A stretch of DNA of 64,000 nucleotides from Bacillus methanolicus (GCF_028888695.1 NZ_PNFF01000001.1:62001-126000); one strand, 5' to 3'; counted from the first letter of the stretch, positions 26,163 through 35,558 are shown. Numbers and translations are program-made. Notes: generated from the letters alone by a model not told the origin.

Positions 26163-26282
26163 ACCGCAATAACGCAGCGCGGGCCAGACCCTCAACGCAT
26201 TAACGCTTTAAAGCAGCGCGGGCCAGACCCTCAATACGTTAATGCTTTAATGCGGAATAGGGGCCAACCCTCTGGCCCCTGC
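26163..26282. repeat. Dispersed GGGCCAGACCC-type repeat, copy F (three units)
   Basis: Cores start at 26181, 26220 and 26259, an exact 39-bp lattice. The last unit is a variant hairpin AGGGGCCA / TGGCCCCT at 26259-26280 that ends five bases from the stop codon of dctP. The spacers carry AACGCATTAACGC-like blocks. Confidence 0.92.
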
Positions 26283-26284
26283 TT

Positions 26285-27556
26285 TTATACTGCTTTTTGT
26301 TTTGTATTTGCTGCTACTGTTTCGAGTGGCGCATGAAATTCGTTTTCCATTTTGGACACTACCACTGTAGCAACTCCGTTTCCGATTAAGTTGGTAATTG
26401 CACGGGCTTCTGACATGAATCGGTCAACACCGAGCAATAACGCAATTCCTTCAACCGGAATCATTGGGAAAGCGGCTAGGGTAGCAGCCAAGGTAATGAA
26501 TCCAGATCCGGTTACACCGGCAGCCCCTTTAGAAGTCAGCATTAATACTCCAAGAAGGGTAAGCTCTTGCCAGATCGTTAAATCGATTCCATAAGCCTGA
26601 GCGATAAAAATTGCAGCCATGGAAAGATAGATCGACGTACCGTCTAGGTTGAAGGAATATCCTGTCGGAACGACAAGTCCGACTACCGACTTTGAACAAC
26701 CATATTTTTCTAATTTTTCCATCAATTTTGGAAGAGCGGATTCAGATGAAGATGTTCCTAGTACAAGCAAGATTTCTTCCTTAATATAAGCCAAAAATTT
26801 AAAAATATTAAACTTGTAAAATTTCGCAATCCCACCCAATACGAGGACGATAAACAGGAACATCGTAATATATACGGAACCCATTAATTTTCCAAGTAAA
26901 AATAATGAACCGAGGCCAAACTTTCCGATAGTAAACGCCATTGCTCCAAATGCAGCAATTGGAGAAACTTTCATAATCATATTTACTATTCCGAAGAAAA
27001 CATCCGTTAATTTTTCGAAGAGAGTGACAACAGGCTTGGCTTTTTCGCCCATTGCTGACATGGAAATCCCGAACAGGACGGCAAAGAATAAAATTGGAAG
27101 TAATTCACCTTTTGCCATGGCTGCAACGATATTATCGGGAATAATACCCACTAAAAACTCGATAGCACCGTGGCTTGTTGCTTCCGCTTGCTTAGTATAT
27201 TCAGAAATGTTCCCGCCTTCAACAGCACTTGTATTAAAACCTACACCAGGCTTTACTAGATTGACTACAATGATGCCGATAGCAAGCGCAAACGTTGTTA
27301 CAATTTCAAAATAAATCAGCGCTTTTCCGCCGATTCGGCCAACTTTCTTAAGGTCGCCTATGCTGCCAATTCCAATAGCAACCGTGAAAAAGATAATCGG
27401 CGCAATCACCATTTTGATTAATTTAATAAAAACATCAGCTAAAACCTTTAATTTTTCACCGTACTCAGGGAAAAGAAAACCGACTATAATACCGAGTATA
27501 ATCCCGATAATGACTCTTACCGTTAAGTTATTTAATAGATTTTTAGATTTCACCAT
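26285..27556 (-). CDS. dctP: C4-dicarboxylate symporter DctP (DAACS family)
   Basis: 423 residues with eight membrane helices and two re-entrant loops. The family motifs are [28 protein letters not shown] (the serine-rich hairpin), [26 protein letters not shown] and [11 protein letters not shown]. Over its length it resembles DctA/DctP more than glutamate carriers. It imports succinate, fumarate and malate with sodium or protons. The ATG follows AAGGAGG. dctB, dctS and dctR lie just beyond, on both strands, whereas B. subtilis has all four in one operon. A cre-like site upstream points to catabolite repression. Confidence 0.9.
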   Translation of the reverse strand: MVKSKNLLNNLTVRVIIGIILGIIVGFLFPEYGEKLKVLADVFIKLIKMVIAPIIFFTVAIGIGSIGDLKKVGRIGGKALIYFEIVTTFALAIGIIVVNLVKPGVGFNTSAVEGGNISEYTKQAEATSHGAIEFLVGIIPDNIVAAMAKGELLPILFFAVLFGISMSAMGEKAKPVVTLFEKLTDVFFGIVNMIMKVSPIAAFGAMAFTIGKFGLGSLFLLGKLMGSVYITMFLFIVLVLGGIAKFYKFNIFKFLAYIKEEILLVLGTSSSESALPKLMEKLEKYGCSKSVVGLVVPTGYSFNLDGTSIYLSMAAIFIAQAYGIDLTIWQELTLLGVLMLTSKGAAGVTGSGFITLAATLAAFPMIPVEGIALLLGVDRFMSEARAITNLIGNGVATVVVSKMENEFHAPLETVAANTKQKAV

Positions 27557-27575
27557 TTCATCCTCCTTATGTTAA

Positions 27576-27589
27576 TGTTAGCGCTTTCG
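27576..27589 (-). promoter_or_regulatory. cre-like site (CcpA) upstream of dctP
   Basis: On the minus strand CGAAAGCGCTAACA matches the cre consensus TGWAANCGNTNWCA except for the first base. It lies 20-33 bp before the dctP start, where it could block transcription. Confidence 0.6.
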
Positions 27590-27683
27590 GAATTTGTTTA
27601 TTCAATATTAGCAGACAATTAAGAAAATAAGTTTTTATGGTTATATTGTTCTTTTTGTTCATTTTGGTCGAAATTTCGGAGCC

Positions 27684-27710
27684 AAAAAAAGAACACGATT
27701 GATCGTGTCC
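27684..27710 (-). terminator. dctB terminator
   Basis: Minus-strand hairpin GGACACGAT / ATCGTGTTC followed by TTTTTTT, immediately after the dctB stop. Confidence 0.88.
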
Positions 27711-27712
27711 TT

Positions 27713-28762
27713 TTAATCTCCAGCCTCTTTAATTTTTTCAATCATGTCTGATCCTACCTCTTGTTCAACTTCTTCATATAAAGGTTTGAATTTCTCGATC
27801 CATCGTTCCTTAGCTTCGGGAGGCAAATCATAGATTTTTAAATCAGACTTGTTTTTTAGTTCCTTTAGCTGTTTTTTATTCATCTGACTGGATTCATTTA
27901 AAATCCAGACTGTCGTTTCATCGAGCGCTTCTTTTATTTTATCCTGAATTGATGGAGAAAGCTCATTCCAAAAATCTTCATTTATAATGACTGCATAACC
28001 AAGATAGCCATGATTGCTCAGAGTAAGATTTTTTTGATGTTTATATAAGCTTTTGGAATAAATATTAGAGATCGTATTCTCTTGGCCGTCCACTTTCTGA
28101 TTTTCCAATGTACTATATACTTCGTTAAAAGGGGTGGCTACAGCTTCTGCGCCAAGCATTTGAAATTGTCTCTCCAGCACTTCTCCAGACATGACCCGGA
28201 ACGTCTGTCCTTTAAAATCTGAAACCTTTAGCAATGGCTTTTTTCTGCTTGTCATTTGCTTAAAGCCATTGCTCCAAAAAGCGAGTGCTTTCATTGATTT
28301 TTCGTCTAACATATTCAGCATTTCTCGGCCAATTTCACCTGTAAAAACGAATTTTACATGTTTATCATCGCGAAAAAGGAATGGTAAATCCAATACTTTC
28401 CATTCAGGAACAATATTCGTCATTTTTGTAAAGCTTGGAGCTGCCATTTGAATCTCTCCACGCTCTAAGGCGTCCAGTTCTTCGCCATCAGGATAAAGAA
28501 AACCGTTTGCGTACACTTCTACTTTTACCTTGCCGTTTGTTTTTTTCTGAACTAACTCAGCAAACTTTTGCGCCGCGAGTCCTTTAGGTGTATTTTCGGA
28601 AACTACGTGGCTTAAGCGAATAACAATTTGTTCCTTCAATCCTTTCTGCTCATCGTCTTCAGGAATTTTGCTTCCGAATCTCTCATTTTCATAAACTAAA
28701 AAGATCATTAATATAAAAACTGTTATGCAGCTTGTAATAATAAACCATCTCAAATTGATCAC
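27713..28762 (-). CDS. dctB: Dicarboxylate-binding protein DctB (TRAP DctP-like)
   Basis: 349 residues. One N-terminal helix (residues 5-24) exports or anchors the protein. The remainder is a TRAP-type periplasmic binding fold with RLSHVVSENTPKGLAAQKFAE near residue 50 and the family motif QTFRVMSGEVLERQFQMLGA in the middle. No TRAP permease genes are nearby. In B. subtilis DctB is an accessory sensor that works with DctS and DctP. The GTG start at 28762 has a weak ribosome binding site. A TTG three codons in, behind GGGTGATC, is an alternative. It is transcribed divergently from dctS. Confidence 0.87.
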   Translation of the reverse strand: MINLRWFIITSCITVFILMIFLVYENERFGSKIPEDDEQKGLKEQIVIRLSHVVSENTPKGLAAQKFAELVQKKTNGKVKVEVYANGFLYPDGEELDALERGEIQMAAPSFTKMTNIVPEWKVLDLPFLFRDDKHVKFVFTGEIGREMLNMLDEKSMKALAFWSNGFKQMTSRKKPLLKVSDFKGQTFRVMSGEVLERQFQMLGAEAVATPFNEVYSTLENQKVDGQENTISNIYSKSLYKHQKNLTLSNHGYLGYAVIINEDFWNELSPSIQDKIKEALDETTVWILNESSQMNKKQLKELKNKSDLKIYDLPPEAKERWIEKFKPLYEEVEQEVGSDMIEKIKEAGD

Positions 28763-28948
28763 CCAGTTATTATTTTATCGCGTTAAACGTTAGTAGACTC
28801 TCATCTCTATAAGACCATATTTTTTCAAGAGAAATGATAAAGCTCCACCAATTGTAGAAGAGGGCATGTAATGTGTATTTTTGTTTTTGGTTCCATCATA
28901 CCATTTTTTCAAGATTATTATTAAAATAATGAACATGGAACAATGTGA

Positions 28949-30586
28949 ATGAAGTTTGAAAAAGAGAGATGGTCGTTCATCATTAGGCGTATGTCGATTC
29001 GCTGGAAAATTACGGGGTTAATATTTTTTTTGCTGGGCCTCTCTTTATTTCTACTTGGAATTTTTTTAGTAAGAGAATTTATCAAAGCAGAAGAAAATGA
29101 ATTAAAAGAACAAGCCATGCTGACAGCAAGGACTGTTGCAGAGCTTCCGGAAGTTTCAGAAAATATCTCGCAGGGTGGTGCACGGTCAGAATCCCTTTCT
29201 TTAATTGTTGAGAAAATTCGGATGATCAATAATGCAGACTATATAACGGTACTCAATATGGATCGGATGCGTTTGACTCACCCGGTTAAAGGAATGGTCG
29301 GAACGATATCTGAAGGTGCTGACGAAGGGCCTGCTTTTGCAGAACATTCCTATACGTCGAAAGCAAAGGGTGAAATTGGAACGGTCATCCGTGCATTTAC
29401 ACCTGTGATGAACAAGGATCATGAACAAATAGGCGTGGTTATTGCAGGGTATAAGATCCCGAGCTTTTTTGAGACATTGTTATCACTCAAAAAACAAATA
29501 GTCTGGACGGGTGTGCTTGCATTATTTTTCGGTGGATGGGGTGCATGGCTTCTGGCGCGGCATATTAAAAAGCAAATGTTTCAGCTTGAACCGCATGAAA
29601 TTGCCAGGCTGCTTGTGGAACGGACCGAAACATTTAATGCCATGCATGAAGGAATCATAGCGATTGATATGGAAGAAACGATTACGATTTTTAATAAAAA
29701 GGCTAAAGAGATGCTGGGAATTGATGGGGATGTTGTCGGGAAAAAGATACGGGATGTCCTCCCTGATACACGTCTTCCTGAAATCATAGAATTAGAAAAG
29801 CCAATTTATAATAAAGATTTGCAGATCCGGAATTTGGCAATTGTCAGCAACAGGATTCCAATTAAGGTGAATAATAAAACAGTTGGGGCGATTGCTATCT
29901 TCCAGGACCGTACTCAAGTAAAAAAACTGGCGGAAGAATTAACGGGGGTTAAAGCTTTTGTAAACGCATTGCGTGTCCAAAACCACGAGCATATGAATAA
30001 GCTTCATACGATAGCGGGATTAATTCAACTGGGAAATAAGGAAAAAGCGCTCGAATATGTTTTTGAAATAACGGAGGAGCAAGAAGAGCTGACTCGTTTT
30101 TTAAGCAAAAACATTCATGATGACAGCCTTACCGGTTTGTTGCTTAGTAAAGTCAGCCGCGGTAAAGAACTTGGCATTCAAGTTACAATTGACCGCCATA
30201 GTTCTTTGAAACAGTTTCCGCCATTTATGGACCATCATGATTTTGTGTTAATTTTGGGGAATTTAATTGAGAATGCATTTGATTCTTTTAAAAATGTGAT
30301 GAATGATGATAAAGAAGTTTATGTAAGAATTCAGCAAAACGATCAGTTACTATGTATATTAGTAGAAGACAATGGAAGCGGCATACCTGAACATGTCCAG
30401 CCGTTTATTTTTGACCAGGGATATTCTACCAAGTCTGAGACCGGACGAGGAATCGGATTATATTTAGTAAAGCAGGTTGTTGAAAAAGGGAAAGGGGATA
30501 TTCTTTTAGAGTCATCGGTAGGAAAGGGAACATCATTTTCGATAACATTTTCAATGTATACTGAACAAAAGGGGGCAGAAGGGTGA
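28949..30586 (+). CDS. dctS: Sensor histidine kinase DctS (CitA/DcuS family)
   Basis: 545 residues. Two membrane helices (about 22-42 and 180-200) bracket an extracytoplasmic sensor domain (PASTA-like CitA fold, GTVIRAFTPVM region). A cytoplasmic PAS domain (about 225-330) follows, then the kinase with the phospho-acceptor in VQNHEHMNKLHTIAGLIQLG and ATPase motifs NLIENAFDSF and GRGIGLYLVKQVV. It senses external C4-dicarboxylates. The start is uncertain: ATG 28949 has no clear ribosome binding site, and ATG 28991 (MSIRWKIT) is possible. dctR overlaps by 4 bp. Confidence 0.88.
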   Translation: MKFEKERWSFIIRRMSIRWKITGLIFFLLGLSLFLLGIFLVREFIKAEENELKEQAMLTARTVAELPEVSENISQGGARSESLSLIVEKIRMINNADYITVLNMDRMRLTHPVKGMVGTISEGADEGPAFAEHSYTSKAKGEIGTVIRAFTPVMNKDHEQIGVVIAGYKIPSFFETLLSLKKQIVWTGVLALFFGGWGAWLLARHIKKQMFQLEPHEIARLLVERTETFNAMHEGIIAIDMEETITIFNKKAKEMLGIDGDVVGKKIRDVLPDTRLPEIIELEKPIYNKDLQIRNLAIVSNRIPIKVNNKTVGAIAIFQDRTQVKKLAEELTGVKAFVNALRVQNHEHMNKLHTIAGLIQLGNKEKALEYVFEITEEQEELTRFLSKNIHDDSLTGLLLSKVSRGKELGIQVTIDRHSSLKQFPPFMDHHDFVLILGNLIENAFDSFKNVMNDDKEVYVRIQQNDQLLCILVEDNGSGIPEHVQPFIFDQGYSTKSETGRGIGLYLVKQVVEKGKGDILLESSVGKGTSFSITFSMYTEQKGAEG

Positions 30587-31254
30587 TCAAAGTCGTGTTG
30601 ATAGAAGATGATCCTATGGTACAGGAAGTAAATCGGCAATTTATTGAGAAAGTCGACAGCTTTAAAGTGGTCGGAGTGGCATCAAACGGCTTAGAGGGTA
30701 TAAATTTGGTTCGATCGAAGAAACCGGAGCTTGTGATCATTGATGTGTATATGCCCCAGCAGGATGGGCTCCAGACTCTTCAGGTGATCAGGACGGAAAG
30801 GATAAATGTGGATATTATTCCGATTACAGCAGCCAGCGACATGGAAACAGTCCGCTCGTTTTTACAGCACGGAGCGTTTGATTATATTGTGAAGCCATTT
30901 AAATTTGAACGGATCAAAAAAGCACTGGAAAATTACCGGTCTTTTCGAATGAAGTTTGATGAAAAAGAGAGGATTTCCCAACAGGAACTAGATGAATTCT
31001 TTTTCCGCAAAGAACAGGGCAATACTTTTGATCTGCCAAAGGGGTTGAATGCCTTGACGCTTACAAAGATTTCGAAATTCCTGGCGGAAACAAAAGTGCC
31101 GATTTCAGCAGAGGAAGTCGCTGAAGGGGTGGGGATCGCCAGAGTAACGGCGAGACGCTATCTCGATTACCTTGAAAAATGCGGGCATGTCCAAATCGAT
31201 TTCCAATACGGCGGCATTGGCCGGCCAATAAACCGATACAAACTAAACAAATAG
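30583..31254 (+). CDS. dctR: Response regulator DctR (CitB family)
   Basis: 223 residues. The receiver domain has EDDPMVQEVNRQF, the phospho-acceptor Asp in LVIIDVYMPQQDG and the Lys in DYIVKPFKFER. The C-terminal helix-turn-helix (about 155-215) includes AEEVAEGVGIARVTARRYLDYL, typical of DpiA/CitB regulators. It starts at a GTG overlapping the dctS stop. The expected target is dctP. The TAG stop is directly followed by a three-to-four-unit dispersed repeat. Confidence 0.9.
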   Translation: MIKVVLIEDDPMVQEVNRQFIEKVDSFKVVGVASNGLEGINLVRSKKPELVIIDVYMPQQDGLQTLQVIRTERINVDIIPITAASDMETVRSFLQHGAFDYIVKPFKFERIKKALENYRSFRMKFDEKERISQQELDEFFFRKEQGNTFDLPKGLNALTLTKISKFLAETKVPISAEEVAEGVGIARVTARRYLDYLEKCGHVQIDFQYGGIGRPINRYKLNK

Positions 31255-31390
31255 TGGCCAGGCTCCCTCACTGCTTCACCGCATTAACGTGGTGCGGGCC
31301 AGACCCTCACCGCTTCACCGCATTAACGTGGTGCGGGCCAGACCCTCACCGCTTCACCGCGTTAACGTATCGAGGGCCAGACCCCTCATA
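31254..31390. repeat. Dispersed GGGCCAGACCC-type repeat, copy G (four cores)
   Basis: Cores at about 31257 (degenerate), 31296, 31335 and 31374, all exactly 39 bp apart. The spacers read CTTCACCGCATTAACG with one change to GCGTTAACG in the last unit. The array begins at the dctR stop codon and ends about 75 bp before the TPP riboswitch. The units are very similar to each other, suggesting recent tandem duplication. Confidence 0.93.
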
Positions 31391-31464
31391 TCCTTTCCTC
31401 CCGCCTATTCCTTTACTTGCATTTTTGAGGGTGGAGGAGTAGACTTAGAATTAAATTGAATAGT

Positions 31465-31557
31465 TTACGGGAGCCCGCGGAAGCAGGCTGAGAGTGCGGC
31501 TATTCCGTCGCAGACCGTTTGAACCTGTTGGATAATGCCAGCGTAGGGAAAAGTGCT
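31465..31557 (+). promoter_or_regulatory. TPP riboswitch (THI element)
   Basis: The conserved blocks are in order: ACGGGAGCCCG, GCAGGCTGAGAGTGCGG, GACCGTTTGAACCTGTTGG and ATAATGCCAGCGTAGGGAA. It precedes thiMDE and, with the terminator at 31607, would shut down transcription when thiamine pyrophosphate is plentiful. Confidence 0.96.
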
Positions 31558-31606
31558 GAGGATATTTTCGGCTGTAAATTTTACATGATCCTATCAGTCT
31601 ATTTAG

Positions 31607-31636
31607 AGACACTTTGCTTACGCAGAGTGTCTTTTT
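31607..31636 (+). terminator. Terminator of the TPP riboswitch
   Basis: AGACACTTTGC / GCAGAGTGTCT stem followed by TTTTT, 50 bp after the aptamer and 150 bp before thiM. Confidence 0.88.
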
Positions 31637-31785
31637 CGCTATTAGAGGCAATCTTCCATTTGCAAAACGTATAGGAAAAAAGCAAAATAAGAAATTCAAA
31701 AACTCAAAACGGATTGTTCATATTATTTGCTGGCGGCTCATCAGGTGATTTTCCTCTAACTTGCTAGAAAGGGTGCTTGATCAAG

Positions 31786-32592
31786 ATGAATACTGAAACC
31801 ATTGCTGCTTCACTTGAGAAAGTGAGAAAAGCGAATCCGCTCGTACATAACATAACGAATATTGTCGTCGCGAATTTTACTGCGAACGGCTTGTTGGCAT
31901 TAGGAGCTTCCCCGTTCATGGCAGCCGCAAAAGAAGAAGTTTCGGATATTGCGAACATAGCAGGAGCACTTGTTTTAAATATCGGCACGCTGAATCCTAA
32001 GACCGTCGAGGCAATGATGTTCGCCGGAAAGGCGGCAAATGAAAAAGGCGTTCCAGTCATTTTAGATCCTGTCGGAGCGGGAGCTACCCCTTACAGGACA
32101 GCTGTAGCGAAGAAAATTGTCAATGATCTCAAAATTTCCGTCATCAGGGGCAACGCTGCAGAAGTTGCAAATGTGATCGGTGAAAACTGGTTTATTAAAG
32201 GCGTTGATGCAGGGGAAGGCAATGGAGATGTTATCGAACTGACCAAAAAAGCTGCCAGACAATTGGGAACAACCATTGCTGTTACAGGAAAGGAGGATGT
32301 AGCTTCCGACGGTGAAACGACATACCTCATCCGTAACGGACATCCAATTTTAACTAAGGTTACTGGTACAGGGTGTCTGCTGACTTCAATTATCGGCGCC
32401 TTTTCTGCCGTAGAAAAAAACCTATTAGAAGCTTCTGCCGCTGCATTAGCCTGCTATGGAGTGGCAGCTGAAATCGCGGCTGATAAAACATCTGACAAAG
32501 GACCATGCAGTTTTCAAATTGAATTTTTAAACCAGTTAGCCAAACTTTCATCTGATGATATAAGAAACTTAGCTTCGGTTGAACGAGTGTAA
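31786..32592 (+). CDS. thiM: Hydroxyethylthiazole kinase
   Basis: 268 residues of the ThiM family. It phosphorylates the thiazole moiety salvaged from thiamine breakdown. Motifs seen are [20 protein letters not shown] near the N-terminus, [13 protein letters not shown] in the middle and [16 protein letters not shown] in the second half, which holds the catalytic Cys-type anion hole. The ATG at 31786 is preferred because AAAGGGTG lies 10 nt upstream. A TTG at 31777 is in-frame but too close to it. First gene of thiM-thiD-thiE under the TPP riboswitch. Confidence 0.94.
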   Translation: MNTETIAASLEKVRKANPLVHNITNIVVANFTANGLLALGASPFMAAAKEEVSDIANIAGALVLNIGTLNPKTVEAMMFAGKAANEKGVPVILDPVGAGATPYRTAVAKKIVNDLKISVIRGNAAEVANVIGENWFIKGVDAGEGNGDVIELTKKAARQLGTTIAVTGKEDVASDGETTYLIRNGHPILTKVTGTGCLLTSIIGAFSAVEKNLLEASAAALACYGVAAEIAADKTSDKGPCSFQIEFLNQLAKLSSDDIRNLASVERV

Positions 32593-32607
32593 AGGAGGCC
32601 AGAATCT

Positions 32608-33423
32608 ATGAAAAAAGTACACAAAGCTTTAACGATTGCCGGTTCGGACAGCGGAGGCGGAGCCGGGATCCAAGCCGATTTAAAAACTTTTCAGGAACTA
32701 GAAGTTTTTGGCATGTCTGCCATAACAGCTGTTACGGCCCAGAACACTTTAGGGGTTCAAGGTGTTTACCCGCTTTCCGTTCAGGCTGTTGAACAACAGA
32801 TCGAATCGATAGGTACAGATCTTGGCGCCGATGCAGTGAAAACAGGCATGCTGTTCAACAGTGAAATCATTGAGGCTGTTGCCGGCAAAATCAAAAAATT
32901 CGGCTGGAAAAATGTTGTTGTCGATCCGGTTATGATAGCAAAAGGAGGAGCACCGTTATTGCAAAATGAAGCGATCAGCGCTTTGAAAAATCGCTTGCTC
33001 CCGCTTGCGGAAGTTGTTACCCCAAATATTCCGGAAGCAGAAGCAATAACAGGAATCAAAATTGAAACGATTGAAGACCGCTTTGAGGCAGCGAAGTATA
33101 TTTTTGAACTGGGAGCCAGAAATGTTGTCATTAAAGGCGGACACGAAAACGCGAGTGAAGCGGTTGATGTGTTATATGACGGTCGGGAGTTTTACTATTT
33201 TAAAAGCAAAAAAATTGAAACTAAGAACACACATGGAACCGGCTGTACGTTTGCTGCAGCGATTGCTGCTGAACTGGCTAAGGGAAATACGGTACAAAAT
33301 GCAGTCCAAACAGCAAAAGATTTTATCGCTGCCGCAATTGAAAATCAACTGGGAATCGGACTAGGACACGGGCCGACAAATCACTGGGCTTACCGGCAAA
33401 AACTAGTATCTGAAAAAAGGTGA
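32608..33423 (+). CDS. thiD: Hydroxymethylpyrimidine/phosphomethylpyrimidine kinase
   Basis: 271 residues, ribokinase fold. Motifs are [20 protein letters not shown] at the start, DPVMIAKGG in the middle, VIKGGHE, and the ATP-binding anion-hole motif [18 protein letters not shown]. It phosphorylates HMP twice to give HMP-PP for thiamine phosphate synthase. The AAAGGAGG ribosome binding site is strong. It lies 15 bp after thiM and 4 bp before thiE, so it is cotranscribed. The length is typical. Confidence 0.95.
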   Translation: MKKVHKALTIAGSDSGGGAGIQADLKTFQELEVFGMSAITAVTAQNTLGVQGVYPLSVQAVEQQIESIGTDLGADAVKTGMLFNSEIIEAVAGKIKKFGWKNVVVDPVMIAKGGAPLLQNEAISALKNRLLPLAEVVTPNIPEAEAITGIKIETIEDRFEAAKYIFELGARNVVIKGGHENASEAVDVLYDGREFYYFKSKKIETKNTHGTGCTFAAAIAAELAKGNTVQNAVQTAKDFIAAAIENQLGIGLGHGPTNHWAYRQKLVSEKR

Positions 33424-33427
33424 TATC

Positions 33428-34099
33428 ATGGCTGGAATTTCAAAAGAGAATATGCGGGAGCTGTTAAAAGTTTATTTTATAATGGGGAGCAACAATTGTC
33501 TAAAAGATCCTCTTGAAGTTGTAACGGAAGCCCTTCGGGGAGGGGCGACTTTGTTTCAGTTCCGCGAAAAAGGAAACGGAGCTTTGACCGGAGAACAGAA
33601 AAAAGATTTTGCCAAGAAAGTTCAAAGCATTTGCAAAAAACACGGTGTGCCATTTATTGTAAATGACGATGTCGGCCTGGCAATTGAATTGGATGCCGAT
33701 GGGGTCCATATTGGCCAGGAGGATGAATCCGCAGATTCTGTCCGGCAAAAAATCGGCAATAAAATCCTCGGCGTCTCCGCTCACAATCTCGAAGAAGTGC
33801 AGGCTGCAATTCAAGCGGGCGCTGATTATGTCGGCATTGGCCCTATCTTCCCGACAGAAACAAAAAAAGATGCTAAACAAGTACAGGGCACCGCCATGCT
33901 CCGTTTACTTCGAGAGAAGCGAATCGACATCCCGGCAGTCGGGATTGGCGGTATAAATGCCAAGAATGCCGCACAAGTTGTCGCAGCCGGTGCTGATGGC
34001 GTCTCTGTCATATCTGCCATCAGCATGGCCGCTTCTCCTCTGGAAAGCACAAAGCAAATTAAAGAAGCAGTAGTTTCTTTAGCCGGATTGCAAAAATAA
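33428..34099 (+). CDS. thiE: Thiamine phosphate synthase
   Basis: 223 residues, TIM barrel. Typical motifs are [57 protein letters not shown] and [21 protein letters not shown]. The enzyme joins HMP-PP with thiazole phosphate to form thiamine monophosphate. The ATG follows AAAAAGGTGAT by four bases. With ThiM and ThiD it forms a salvage route. No thiC or thiG genes for de novo synthesis lie in the window. The operon ends at the terminator at 34116. Confidence 0.95.
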   Translation: MAGISKENMRELLKVYFIMGSNNCLKDPLEVVTEALRGGATLFQFREKGNGALTGEQKKDFAKKVQSICKKHGVPFIVNDDVGLAIELDADGVHIGQEDESADSVRQKIGNKILGVSAHNLEEVQAAIQAGADYVGIGPIFPTETKKDAKQVQGTAMLRLLREKRIDIPAVGIGGINAKNAAQVVAAGADGVSVISAISMAASPLESTKQIKEAVVSLAGLQK

Positions 34100-34115
34100 A
34101 TTCTTAAGTTCGAGG

Positions 34116-34146
34116 AAAGAGTGCTTTTTATAAGGCACTCTTTTTT
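34116..34146 (+). terminator. thiMDE operon terminator
   Basis: AAAGAGTGC / GCACTCTTT stem with a ten-base loop followed by TTTT. Confidence 0.9.
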
Positions 34147-34218
34147 AAACTCTTCCTTTCGATATTGAAAAAGATGTGGAATAATACTCTTTATAAAATA
34201 TTCATAAGGAGATCCTAC

Positions 34219-35379
34219 ATGTCAGAAAAACAATCAATCATTGCAACATTACAACCGTTTATACAAGAAGCATGGAATAAATCAGGCTTTGAAAATCCAA
34301 CATCAATCCAAAAGCAGGCGATTCCGCTTATTTTACAAGGAAAAGATGTGATAGCAGAATCCCCGACTGGAACGGGAAAAACACTTAGCTATTTGCTGCC
34401 TTTGCTTCATAAAATCGATCCGAATAAAAAAAGCGTACAAGCTGTGATTTTGGCTCCCTCTCAGGAACTTGTAATGCAAATTTTAGGTGAATTCCAAAAG
34501 TGGTCTGAAGGAAGCGGAATAAGAGGCGCTTCCTTTATTGGGGGAGCCAACTTGAAGCGGCAGCTTGAAAAATTAAAGAAAAATCCTCATGTTGTGATTG
34601 GCACACCGGGGCGTACATTTGAACTAATCAAACAGAAAAAGCTGAAAATGCATGAAGTAAAGATGGTCGTTCTTGATGAAGGCGACCAGCTTCTTATTCC
34701 TGAACATGCCGATACCGTTAAAAATATCATTAAAACAACGTTAAGTGACCGGCAGATCGCACTTTTTTCAGCAACACTTGCATCCAAAACAGAAGAAGCG
34801 GCAAAGGATCTTGCAAACGATCCTGAAGTCATTCGCGTGAAAAAGGATGAAACAATCGGCTCCTCGAATGTTGAACATATTTATTTTGTTTCGGAGCAGC
34901 GAGATAAGATCAAATTACTGGAGAAAGCCGCACGGCTAAAAGGGATAAAAGCACTTGTTTTTGTTAAGGATATCGGCAACTTACAGGTGCTTGCAGAAAA
35001 ACTTCACTACAAAGAACTCCAAGCAGAGAAATTGCACAGTGAGATGAATAAAATCGAACGCCAAAAAGCATTAAAAAATTTCCGGACAGGAGAAAGTAAT
35101 TTACTGCTGGCAACGGTTGTGGCAGCGAGAGGCCTTGATATTAAAGGGATTACACATGTGATTCATTTCGACTTTCCGAAAGACTTGAACCAGTACGTGC
35201 ACCGTTCAGGGAGAACCGGTAGATTTGGCGAAAGCGGCACTGTCATTTCGTTTGTGACAGACAGGGAAGAGCGGGAATTAAAGAAATTCGCTAAAGAGTT
35301 GAAAATACCTGTTCATAAAAAAGTCTTTTATAAAGGAGCAATAACCGACGATCATGCGAAAAAAGAAATGAAAAGCTAG
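34219..35379 (+). CDS. yfmL: DEAD-box-type RNA helicase, YfmL-like
   Basis: 386 residues, two RecA-like domains with almost no C-terminal extension. Motifs seen are the Q region (NPTSIQKQAIPLI), motif I SPTGTGKT, Ia APSQELVMQ, Ib GTPGR, II as DEGD rather than DEAD, III SAT, IV LVFVKD, V ARGLDIKG and VI HRSGRTGR. Length and overall sequence fit B. subtilis YfmL, which aids 50S ribosome assembly and cold growth. YfmL also departs from DEAD at motif II. The ATG at 34219 has AAGGAGAT seven bases upstream. It is a single gene ending in its own terminator. Confidence 0.88.
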   Translation: MSEKQSIIATLQPFIQEAWNKSGFENPTSIQKQAIPLILQGKDVIAESPTGTGKTLSYLLPLLHKIDPNKKSVQAVILAPSQELVMQILGEFQKWSEGSGIRGASFIGGANLKRQLEKLKKNPHVVIGTPGRTFELIKQKKLKMHEVKMVVLDEGDQLLIPEHADTVKNIIKTTLSDRQIALFSATLASKTEEAAKDLANDPEVIRVKKDETIGSSNVEHIYFVSEQRDKIKLLEKAARLKGIKALVFVKDIGNLQVLAEKLHYKELQAEKLHSEMNKIERQKALKNFRTGESNLLLATVVAARGLDIKGITHVIHFDFPKDLNQYVHRSGRTGRFGESGTVISFVTDREERELKKFAKELKIPVHKKVFYKGAITDDHAKKEMKS

Positions 35380-35402
35380 GCAGCAAGGCGCCTAGCTTTT
35401 TT
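35371..35402 (+). terminator. Helicase gene terminator
   Basis: AAAAGCTAGGC / GCCTAGCTTTT stem followed by TTTT. The left arm contains the stop codon of the helicase gene. Confidence 0.88.
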
Positions 35403-35418
35403 ATGGCGAAGTGAACGA

Positions 35419-35558
35419 ATCGCTGTAAAATAGAAAAAATCGCAATAATACCCGAATTATCGCAGTTAAATTAAAATAATCGCAATAATATCCGAAAAAT
35501 CGCAATTAAATTGAAAGAATCGCTGTAATATCGAAAAAATCGCTTTTATATATTTTAC
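35419..35558. repeat. Array of seven imperfect 20-bp repeats (ATCGC type)
   Basis: The word ATCGC recurs at 35419, 35439, 35459, 35479, 35499, 35519 and 35539, exactly 20 bp each time. The 15 bp between the anchors are AT-rich and drift, some with AATAATATCCGAA and others with AATTAAATTGAA, in rough alternation. There is no open frame of note and no unique spacers as in CRISPR. It fills the gap between the helicase terminator and the small spore-type gene. Confidence 0.9.

Noticed and set aside
31179-31442. 87-codon open frame with a tandem peptide repeat (FTALTWCGPDPHR)
   Set aside because: It is translated from the 39-bp units of repeat copy G (39 is divisible by three) and overlaps the dctR end; no ribosome binding site and no conserved protein.
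31751-31785. thiM start at the TTG at 31777
   Set aside because: Only one base from the ribosome binding site; the ATG at 31786 has normal spacing.
35419-35558. CRISPR array
   Set aside because: Regular period but no conserved direct repeat separated by unique spacers, and no cas genes. The same applies to 58577-58776 and to the 39-bp repeats.
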